Positions 57,261 through 64,000 of a stretch of DNA of 64,000 nucleotides are shown in pieces (position 1 is the first letter of the stretch; the number at the start of each line of letters is the position of its first letter). This DNA is from Larkinella punicea (GTDB lineage: Bacteria; Bacteroidota; Bacteroidia; Cytophagales; Spirosomataceae): positions 62,001 through 126,000 of the forward strand of contig NZ_QOWE01000019.1 in assembly GCF_003334855.1 (NCBI RefSeq), in the 5' to 3' direction. A program made the position numbers and the translations under genes. The notes below the pieces were generated by a model. That model was not told the DNA's origin. It made no database searches and saw only the letters and a program-made list of their open reading frames with translations.

Positions 57261-60200
57261 ATGCTGAACCGAATTATTTATACCGCTTTACACAATCGTT
57301 TCGGGGTAGTGGTCGCTGCGTTGCTGCTCCTGGTGGGTGGGTGGTACACGGCTAAGACCACCGACATCGATGTGTTTCCGGATCTGACGGCACCGACCGT
57401 CGCGGTGCTGACCGAAGCCCACGGCATGGCCCCCGAAGAAGTTGAACGGCTGGTCACGTTTCCACTGGAAACCGCCGTGAATGGAGCGACCAGCGTTCGG
57501 CGGGTCCGGTCTTCATCTTCCGCCGGTATTTCCATCGTCTGGGTGGAGTTTGAATGGGGCACGGATATTTTTCAGGCCCGGCAGATTGTCAACGAGAAAG
57601 TCCAAACCGTTGCGACCCAGTTGCCGCAAGGGGTCGGCGCACCGACCCTGGCTCCGCAATCCTCCATCATGGGCGAAATTATGCTCATTGGCCTGACAGC
57701 AAAACAAACCACCCCGATGGAACTGCGCTCCCTGGCGGACTGGACCATCCGCCCCCGACTCCTGGCCACCGGGGGCGTCTCGCAGGTCATCGTCATTGGC
57801 GGTGATTACAAACAGTATCAACTGTTGCTTGATCCCCTGAAAATGAAAAACTACGGGGTGACGTTGCCGGAGGTGATGGCGGCTGCGCAAAATTCGAACC
57901 GCAACGCTGCGGGCGGTTTTTTGTACCAGTACAACAATGAGTACCTGGTCCGGGGCATGGGACGCACCAGCAATCCCGCTGAGATGAGCAGCGGTGTGGT
58001 CAAACTGGTGGGAGCTAATCCGTTGCGTTTATCCGATGTGGGCAATTTGCAAATTGGTGCCGCCCCCAAAATTGGGTCCGGGTCGCTCAAGGGGCAACTG
58101 GCGGTCATCCTAACCGTGATGAAACAGCCTCACACCAACACCCTGGAACTGACGGAGCGGTTGGATGTCGCCCTGTTGGAGTTAAAGAAAAACCTCCCGC
58201 CCGATGTAGCCGTCAACACCCGCATCTTTCGCCAGTCAGATTTTATTTCCGCATCCGTCAGCAACATTCAGCGGACCTTGCTGGAAGGAGCCGTTTTCGT
58301 GGTGGTGATTTTAGTCTTGTTTTTGATGAACATCAGGACCACGGTGGTGTCGCTCGTCGCGTTACCGCTCTCCCTGTTGGCTTCCATCATCACCTTGCGG
58401 TGGCTGGGGTTTTCCATCAACACCATGACGCTGGGTGGCATGGCCATTGCGGTCGGTGATTTGGTGGACGATGCCATCATCGACGTCGAGAATGTGTACC
58501 GTCGGCTCCGGGAAAATGCACGGCTTCCGGTCGCCGAACGACGGCCCGTCATCGATGTGATCTACCACGCTTCGGTCGAAATCCGGGCGTCGATCATTTC
58601 CGCTACGTTTATCATCATTGCCGCTTTTTTACCCCTGTTTTTTCTGAGTGGGATGGAAGGGCGGCTCCTGCAACCCCTCGGAATTGCGTTCGTGGTTTCG
58701 CTGCTGGCATCGCTGCTCGTGGCATTAACCGTTACGCCGGTGCTGTGCAGTTATTTATTGACCTCGGAGCGGATGTTGCACCGGAAATCGCACGATTCCT
58801 GGTTGGTCCAACACCTCAACCGGGCCTACCGACACACGCTGGAGCGCGTATTGCCTTATGGCAATTGGTTACTGGGCATCAGTATAATCATGTTAATCGC
58901 GGCATTGTGGCTATTGAGTACCATGGGCCGCAGCTTTTTGCCGGAATTTAATGAAGGCTCTTTGGTGGTCAGTGCGGTGAGTTTACCCGGCATATCCCTG
59001 GAAGAGTCCAACAAAATTGGCACGCTGGTGGAACAAACGTTGCTGACGGTGCCGGAAATCCGGGTCACCACGCGCCGGACGGGTCGGGCGGAATTGGATG
59101 AACACGCGCAGGGCGTCAATGCCGCCGAAATCGATGCGCCGTTTGTGCTGGAAACACGAAGCCGGGACGAATTCATGGAAGAGGTACGGGCGAAACTGGC
59201 CACCTTATCGGGCGTGAACATCACCATTGGGCAACCCCTCGGTCACCGCATCGATCACATGCTGTCGGGAACCCGGGCGAATCTGGCCATCAAGGTCTTT
59301 GGAACGGATTTGCCGCGACTATTTGCGTTATCGAACACCATCAAAACGGCAATTGCCGCGACACCGGGATTGGTTGATTTAACCGTCGAGCCGCAAATCG
59401 ATATTCCCCAGGTGCAGATTCAACCCAACCGGGAAATGCTGGCCCGCTATGGCATTACGATGGGGGCGTTTACCGAATTTGTCGATGTTGCCTTTGCGGG
59501 CGAAAAAGTGGCCGATGTGTTTGAAGGCAACCGGAAATACGATTTGGTGGTGCGCTATAACGATGCCAACCGGGGCCGTATGGAAGCCCTAAAAAACACG
59601 CTCATCGATACGCCGGGTAGCGAAAAAATTCCGCTGGGGCTGGTGGCGAATGTGGTTTCTACCAGCGGTCCCAACACGATTAACCGCGAGAATGTCCAAC
59701 GACGGGTGGTGGTATCGGCAAACGTGGCCGGACGGGATTTGCGCAGCGTTGTGGAAGACGTGCAAGCGGCCATTAACCAGCAAATCAAACTCCCCGAAGG
59801 CTACCGGATCGAGTACGGTGGGCAGTTCGAAAGCGAGGCCAGTGCATCCCGTATTCTGGGCGTGACGTCGCTGGTTTCATTGCTGCTGATTTTTATGCTG
59901 CTGTTGGGTGAATTTCGACAAGCATCCCTGGCCGGAATTATTCTGTTGAACTTGCCATTGGCGTTGATCGGTGGAGTCGTGAGTCTGGCTTTGACGGGGC
60001 AGGTCATCAGCATTCCGGCCCTGATCGGGTTTATCACCCTTTTTGGTATTGCCACCCGCAATGGCATTTTGTTGGTGTCCCATTACCGAACCGTCGAGTT
60101 GGAGGAGGGACAAACTCTGACCGAGTCCGTGATCCACGGGTCGGTGGATCGTTTGAGTCCCATTCTCATGACGGCCCTGACAGCGGGACTGGCGCTGATT

Positions 60201-60368
60201 CCGCTGGCGCTGGCGGGCAGCGAACCGGGCAACGAAATCCAAAGTCCGATGGCCAAAGTGATCCTGGGCGGTTTGCTCAGTTCCACCCTGTTGAACCTGT
60301 TTATCATCCCAGTGGTCTATTTGCGGGTTCGCACTCGGCAACAGCGCACGTCGTCTACCTCATCCTGA
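57261..60368 (+). CDS. Heavy-metal RND efflux pump (CusA/CzcA family)
   Basis: 1035 residues with the twelve-helix, two-loop RND plan. It begins MLNRIIYTALHNRFGVVVAALLLLVGGWY and has FPDLTAPTVAVLTEAHGMAPEEVERLVTFPLE, the heavy-metal RND pore-domain start. The helix-4 motif is GGMAIAVGDLVDDAIIDVENVYRRLRE with the proton-relay acidic residues, and SFLPEFNEGSLVVSAVSLPGISLEES starts the second half. The pump uses proton flux to expel metal ions from periplasm or cytoplasm. The metal cannot be read from sequence; His-rich neighbours point to Zn/Co/Ni or Cu. Starts 11 bp after the adaptor gene. Confidence 0.92.
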   Translation: MLNRIIYTALHNRFGVVVAALLLLVGGWYTAKTTDIDVFPDLTAPTVAVLTEAHGMAPEEVERLVTFPLETAVNGATSVRRVRSSSSAGISIVWVEFEWGTDIFQARQIVNEKVQTVATQLPQGVGAPTLAPQSSIMGEIMLIGLTAKQTTPMELRSLADWTIRPRLLATGGVSQVIVIGGDYKQYQLLLDPLKMKNYGVTLPEVMAAAQNSNRNAAGGFLYQYNNEYLVRGMGRTSNPAEMSSGVVKLVGANPLRLSDVGNLQIGAAPKIGSGSLKGQLAVILTVMKQPHTNTLELTERLDVALLELKKNLPPDVAVNTRIFRQSDFISASVSNIQRTLLEGAVFVVVILVLFLMNIRTTVVSLVALPLSLLASIITLRWLGFSINTMTLGGMAIAVGDLVDDAIIDVENVYRRLRENARLPVAERRPVIDVIYHASVEIRASIISATFIIIAAFLPLFFLSGMEGRLLQPLGIAFVVSLLASLLVALTVTPVLCSYLLTSERMLHRKSHDSWLVQHLNRAYRHTLERVLPYGNWLLGISIIMLIAALWLLSTMGRSFLPEFNEGSLVVSAVSLPGISLEESNKIGTLVEQTLLTVPEIRVTTRRTGRAELDEHAQGVNAAEIDAPFVLETRSRDEFMEEVRAKLATLSGVNITIGQPLGHRIDHMLSGTRANLAIKVFGTDLPRLFALSNTIKTAIAATPGLVDLTVEPQIDIPQVQIQPNREMLARYGITMGAFTEFVDVAFAGEKVADVFEGNRKYDLVVRYNDANRGRMEALKNTLIDTPGSEKIPLGLVANVVSTSGPNTINRENVQRRVVVSANVAGRDLRSVVEDVQAAINQQIKLPEGYRIEYGGQFESEASASRILGVTSLVSLLLIFMLLLGEFRQASLAGIILLNLPLALIGGVVSLALTGQVISIPALIGFITLFGIATRNGILLVSHYRTVELEEGQTLTESVIHGSVDRLSPILMTALTAGLALIPLALAGSEPGNEIQSPMAKVILGGLLSSTLLNLFIIPVVYLRVRTRQQRTSSTSS

Positions 60369-60376
60369 TACACGCT

Positions 60377-61579
60377 ATGCAACGCTTTCGCACCTGTTTT
60401 CTATTCAAGCTGCTCATGGGCCTTACCGTCAACGCCTGGGCTCAATCTGTGCCACCCGGCACGACACTGGCTCAGGTCTTGCAATCGGTTGAACAAACGA
60501 ACAAAACGCTGCTGGCCGAACGGCAATACGGTGCTGCGCGAAAGGTGGAATACCGGACGGGCCTCAATCCCGATAATCCGTTTGTGGAATATGACCGCTT
60601 GCCGGGTCGACCCGAAACGGCCGGTATTCAGCAGGAGATCAGCCTGACCCAGGCGCTGGATTTTCCCACCGTCTACGCCCGGCGTCGGGCCGTTGCCCGG
60701 CAATTGACCGGGCAAACCGACACCCGGTTTCGCGTTATTCGTCAGAGCATTCTGCTGGAAGCCAAGCAAACGAGCCTGGAAATCATTTATTACAACCGGC
60801 GGCAATTGGAATTACAACGGCGGCTGGGCCGGGCCGAGCAGTTGGTCCGCGACTGGAGCAAAAAGCTACAACAGGGCGAGGCCACGGCCCTGGATCTCAA
60901 CAAAGTCCGGTTGCAGCGCCTGGGTGCCGAACACGAATTGCGCCTGAATCAAAGCGAGCAGCGCCAACGGCTGCAGCGGCTGGCGGAACTCAATGGCGGT
61001 ACTGTCATCGCTTTGCGGGATACCCTTTATCCGGCGTTACCTCCTCTGGCGAATTTTCCTACGCTCGATAGCCTGATCGAAGCGGGTGATCCGACCCTTT
61101 CGGTTTTGCAACAACAAATTGGGATCGGGCAGGCCCAGGTTGCGCTCAGCCGGTCTTTGACGCTGCCCAAACTGGAAGTGGGGTATCATTACCAGGCCAT
61201 TCTCGGACAGCGTTATCAGGGCGTGCATCTGGGATTGACGCTGCCGCTGTGGCAACAGGCCCAGACGGTCAATCTGGGAAAGGCCAACGTGCTCGAAAGC
61301 CAGGCCCGGTTAACTCAGCACCGAACCGAGCATTACGCCCAAAATCAGCGGCTTTACGAACAATACCAGACGCAGCAAGCCAGCCTGAATCAATACCGGG
61401 AGCTCTTCAGTCAGCTCAGTACACTGACCCTGCTGGATACGTCCCTGCGATTGGGCCAGATCACGACGGTCGAATACCTCCTGGAAACCACCTACCTGTA
61501 TGCTGCGCAGGATACTTACCAGCAATTGGAGCGGGACGTCCAGTTAGCGGCAGCGGAATTGTTGCGCTATCAATTGTAA
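60377..61579 (+). CDS. TolC-like outer-membrane efflux channel (CusC/CzcC-like)
   Basis: 400 residues with a signal peptide (LLMGLTVNAWAQ). Two long helical hairpins with short beta strands are characteristic of outer-membrane efflux proteins: VPPGTTLAQVLQSVEQTNKTLLAERQ, EVSL-type segments (QQEISLTQALDFPTVYARRRAV), and LPKLEVGYHYQAILGQRYQGVHLGLTLPLWQQ in the second half. It forms the outer-membrane duct for the RND pump encoded 8 bp upstream. Slightly short for the family (usual 410-450). Confidence 0.88.
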   Translation: MQRFRTCFLFKLLMGLTVNAWAQSVPPGTTLAQVLQSVEQTNKTLLAERQYGAARKVEYRTGLNPDNPFVEYDRLPGRPETAGIQQEISLTQALDFPTVYARRRAVARQLTGQTDTRFRVIRQSILLEAKQTSLEIIYYNRRQLELQRRLGRAEQLVRDWSKKLQQGEATALDLNKVRLQRLGAEHELRLNQSEQRQRLQRLAELNGGTVIALRDTLYPALPPLANFPTLDSLIEAGDPTLSVLQQQIGIGQAQVALSRSLTLPKLEVGYHYQAILGQRYQGVHLGLTLPLWQQAQTVNLGKANVLESQARLTQHRTEHYAQNQRLYEQYQTQQASLNQYRELFSQLSTLTLLDTSLRLGQITTVEYLLETTYLYAAQDTYQQLERDVQLAAAELLRYQL

Positions 61580-61626
61580 AATGCGTAAGACAGACTCAAC
61601 CATTCAGCCAATAAAACAGATCCCGT

Positions 61627-62034
61627 ATGGAATCTAAAATCAATCGTGAAGAACTAGAGGCCATTGAACACTTTATGGCGCGGGCCAGCCAGGGAAAACT
61701 ACATCAACAACTACAAACCGGCGATTATGCGCAAGACGATATCGACCGGGTCTTTCCCGCCATTCGAAAACTGCTGGAATTTGGCGCGAAACACGTCAAT
61801 AATGCGCCACACGATTACAAACTCTATTACACCAACAGTCAGGGGAGCCCCATGCTTCTCTTTGGTCTGACCGTCAATAACCCCGAAATGATTCAAAATT
61901 TACTAACCCACTATAGGGCCATCGAACAGATGGCCCTGAAAGAGAAATTATTTGCCATGAAAATTTCGGACATGACCGGTGCTGAGTTTGCGCAGTATCT
62001 GACTCTTTTGGAGCCTAAAAAATCCATTCCATAA
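61627..62034 (+). CDS. Small cytoplasmic protein at the end of the efflux operon, function unknown
   Basis: 135 residues, no signal peptide or membrane helix. Mostly helical with charged residues: INREELEAIEHFMARASQGK, DRVFPAIRKLLEFGAKHVNN and MALKEKLFAMKISDM. I do not recognise it. It follows the channel gene by 47 bp on the same strand and may be co-transcribed, but its spacing and lack of export signal leave the connection open. It is convergent with the peroxidase gene 26 bp away. Confidence 0.65.
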   Translation: MESKINREELEAIEHFMARASQGKLHQQLQTGDYAQDDIDRVFPAIRKLLEFGAKHVNNAPHDYKLYYTNSQGSPMLLFGLTVNNPEMIQNLLTHYRAIEQMALKEKLFAMKISDMTGAEFAQYLTLLEPKKSIP

Positions 62035-62060
62035 TCGCCAACGAACAATGGAGAAGGGGC

Positions 62061-63161
62061 TTAATCGTGGTGATGCTGACGATTGGTGATAAAGTCATAA
62101 TCGGTCAACGTGTTCAGAAACATAACAATATCCTGCTGCTCCTGCCGGTTCAAGGGAATGCCGGGGGTACCGTTTTTCTTGAGAAGCGGGTCGAGTTGGG
62201 GGTTGTCCTGAATACCCGTGGTGTAGTGATTGAGCACCTGATCCAGCGTTTTAAAACGACCGTCATGCATGTAGTACGTGGTCATGGCGATGTTGCGCAG
62301 GCTCGGCACCCGGAATTTGTTTTTATCCTCCGGCTTTTGGCTGATGCCATAGCGTCCCAGATCGGGTATGGGCACATACGGGTTGGGTAACAAACCGTTG
62401 TTGCGGAAACTCTCATCGGTAAAGAGTTCACCACTATGACAGCCTGAACAATGGGTCTTGAAGAGTTGCAATCCGCGAAGTTCCTGTTCAGTGAATTGAA
62501 CGCCTTCATTCCGAATGAATTGATCGTATTTGGAGGTCGCCGAAACCAGCGTTAACAAATACTGGGACAGTGCTTTTAAAAACCGTTCAGCGGTAACGTT
62601 TTCCGAACCATAAGCGGCTTTAAAAAGACTGCGGTAGTGTCCATTACTTTGCACTTTTTGCAAAACGTTGGCTAGGGAATCACCCATTTCGATAGGGTTT
62701 TGGATGGGGTCGATTGCCAGTTGATCCAAATCAAGAATTTTACCATCCCAGAAAAAGACCCGGCTCCAGGCCACATTTTGAATGCCGGGGGTGTTGCGTG
62801 GCCCGATTTTATCGTGAATACCGTGACTCAAAATATGATCGGTGTGCGCAAAAGCCACTTCCTGTTGATGACAAAAGGCACAACTAATCGTACCGTTTTT
62901 CGATAGGCTGGCATCGAAAAACAGGCTTTTGCCCAATAAAACGCCTTCGTGGGTCAGTGGGTTTTGGGCAAAGTTATAAGCCGGATCAGGAAAATTGGCC
63001 GGTTTTTTCCAGGGGTAGGGGGTTGTTTTGTAGACGACGGAATCGGTCGGATTGGGATCGACTGGAATGACATCCGGGGAACCACCCTTCTGACAGGCGA
63101 TGAGGCTATAATATAACCCCGCTACGATCCATAAAGCCAGCAGTGTTGGTCGGTTTATCAC
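62061..63161 (-). CDS. Di-haem cytochrome c peroxidase (CcpA/MauG-like) lipoprotein
   Basis: 366 residues from a GTG at 63161. The signal ends in a lipobox (SLIACQKG). The N-terminal haem site is CAFCH (about residue 96) in GTISCAFCHQQEVAFAHTD; the C-terminal haem site is CSGCH in FKTHCSGCHSGELFTDESF. RNTPGIQNVAWSRVFFWDGK and FRVPSLRNIAMTTYYMHDGRFKTLDQVLNHY are family signatures. Such periplasmic enzymes reduce H2O2 with electrons from a c-type cytochrome; MauG relatives instead modify proteins. It stands convergent to the efflux operon and divergent from a response-regulator gene. Confidence 0.9.
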   Translation of the reverse strand: MINRPTLLALWIVAGLYYSLIACQKGGSPDVIPVDPNPTDSVVYKTTPYPWKKPANFPDPAYNFAQNPLTHEGVLLGKSLFFDASLSKNGTISCAFCHQQEVAFAHTDHILSHGIHDKIGPRNTPGIQNVAWSRVFFWDGKILDLDQLAIDPIQNPIEMGDSLANVLQKVQSNGHYRSLFKAAYGSENVTAERFLKALSQYLLTLVSATSKYDQFIRNEGVQFTEQELRGLQLFKTHCSGCHSGELFTDESFRNNGLLPNPYVPIPDLGRYGISQKPEDKNKFRVPSLRNIAMTTYYMHDGRFKTLDQVLNHYTTGIQDNPQLDPLLKKNGTPGIPLNRQEQQDIVMFLNTLTDYDFITNRQHHHD

Positions 63162-63483
63162 GTTACAGAGTGTGGCTAATTCATTTGAAACCGTTGAAGG
63201 GGATTTCGTTGTAGTCTGATTGATACAAATGACGTCAAACGATTAATTACAAGTTATAACGAACCTGTCGGAATTTTCTTTTAGGTATACCAGAGCAACT
63301 ACGATTCATCAAAATTAAATGGACTGTGGCATGAATAAAAATTTTACTCTATAAAGTGGGTTAAACAGGAACTACTAAAACGAAATGCTCTTCCTGTGAA
63401 ACCAAAAATGATTGTTAATCCATAAAACACTATTCAACAGACTTCAGTCTTTCTTCACAATTCGCTTCTTACCTTCGTTGGCC
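63162..63483. other. Divergent spacer between peroxidase and response regulator
   Basis: 322 bp with no ORF or RNA gene seen. It should contain both promoters. TACCTTCG at about 63471 is one mismatch from the -7 consensus, 10 bp before the regulator start, too close to be certain. Confidence 0.45.
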
Positions 63484-64000
63484 ATGAAACTGCTGATTGT
63501 TGAAGACGAAGAACCGCTGTTGAATAACATGCTAGGCTACCTGACGGGTGAACAATTCATCAGTGAAGGCGTCACGACCTATGTGGCGGCTCTGGAGCGT
63601 ATTCACCTCTACGAGTACGATTGCTTATTATTGGATATTACCTTACCCGATGGAAACGGCCTGCGACTGCTGGAAGCGTATAAACAACTCCGAAAAAAAG
63701 CGGGCATCATTATAATTTCCGCCAAAAACTCACTGGACGATCGAATCGCCGGACTGGATTTAGGGGCCGATGATTACCTGACCAAACCTTTCCACCTTTC
63801 GGAATTAAACGCCCGAATTAAAGCCGTCATTCGCCGGAAAGCATTTAATACACATGATTTTATCGATGCCGGGAATGTGCGGGTCGATATGACCCAGCGT
63901 CGGGTATGGGTCGATCAACAGGCCATCACCCTGACCCGTAAGGAACTGGATATTCTGTTGCATCTGCTGGCCAACCAGGAACGGGTAGTAACCAAAACAT
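63484..64000 (+). CDS. OmpR-family response regulator, 3' end beyond the window
   Basis: 172 residues are visible before the window ends. The receiver domain starts MKLLIVEDEEPLL (acidic pocket), has the phospho-acceptor Asp in CLLLDITLPDGNGL (about residue 52), IISAKNSLDDR and the Lys of DDYLTKPFHLSEL. A winged-helix OmpR/PhoB output domain begins around residue 130 (GNVRVDMTQRRVWVDQQAITLTRKELDILLHLL). Next to a metal-efflux operon such a regulator is often a CusR/CopR-type sensor partner; the histidine kinase presumably follows outside the window. The pairing is inference. Confidence 0.9.
   Translation, partial: MKLLIVEDEEPLLNNMLGYLTGEQFISEGVTTYVAALERIHLYEYDCLLLDITLPDGNGLRLLEAYKQLRKKAGIIIISAKNSLDDRIAGLDLGADDYLTKPFHLSELNARIKAVIRRKAFNTHDFIDAGNVRVDMTQRRVWVDQQAITLTRKELDILLHLLANQERVVTKT

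Overview
The window reads as chromosome of a Bacteroidota bacterium of the order Cytophagales, most likely the Spirosoma/Larkinella group (Spirosomataceae); the genus is an inference. Support: promoter boxes of the Bacteroidota type (-33 TTG, -7 TAnnTTTG), a PorT-type secretion gene behind ubiE, the mutY-ssb-gldE order, a 29-residue basic ribosomal peptide, and host coding DNA of moderate GC.

Layout. 1-11.3 kb, minus strand: the Tat-signal start of a gene running off the left edge, then a surface-glycan locus with a two-domain SGNH hydrolase, an AlgI-like MBOAT acyltransferase, two GtrB-like GT2 glycosyltransferases and three polytopic GT-C-like membrane proteins, two of them tandem paralogues. 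Two nested palindromic elements flank its first gene. 11.3-18.6 kb: an EamA exporter, an LptF/G-like permease, a DtxR/MntR regulator divergent from an Nramp transporter with a dyad between them, Kup and a sugar-nucleotide epimerase. 18.6-34.7 kb: housekeeping genes (VTT-domain protein, RNase E/G, bS22-like peptide, TPR protein, HU, MutY, SSB, GldE), an FHA-PrsW fusion, secreted M28 peptidase, nucleoside hydrolase and Gfo/Idh oxidoreductase, then overlapping ubiE and porT.

34.9-45.0 kb is a 10 kb AT-rich integrative element inserted in the 3' end of a tRNA-Val gene. Imperfect 21-bp direct repeats bound it, and a terminator follows each junction. Its core is a tyrosine integrase, divergent HTH regulators, a VapE-like ATPase and a Toprim primase, with no relaxase or capsid gene seen, so it looks like a satellite or minimal integrative element. 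Cargo sits at both ends: on the left a three-gene operon of a PD-(D/E)xK nuclease-like protein and two small paralogues; on the right an 828-residue HD plus Hsp90-type ATPase protein. These are the best candidates for an undescribed system, possibly anti-phage defence.

45.0-54.3 kb is further accessory DNA: a regulator divergent from an unrecognised gene and two GYF_2-domain membrane proteins, an orphan tape-measure-like protein, and a decayed IS256 element with an ISAs1-type transposase fragment inside it. 54.8-62.0 kb is a metal-efflux operon: two histidine-rich envelope proteins, a CusB-like adaptor, a CusA/CzcA pump, a TolC-like channel and a small hypothetical protein. A di-haem peroxidase and the start of an OmpR-type response regulator close the window.
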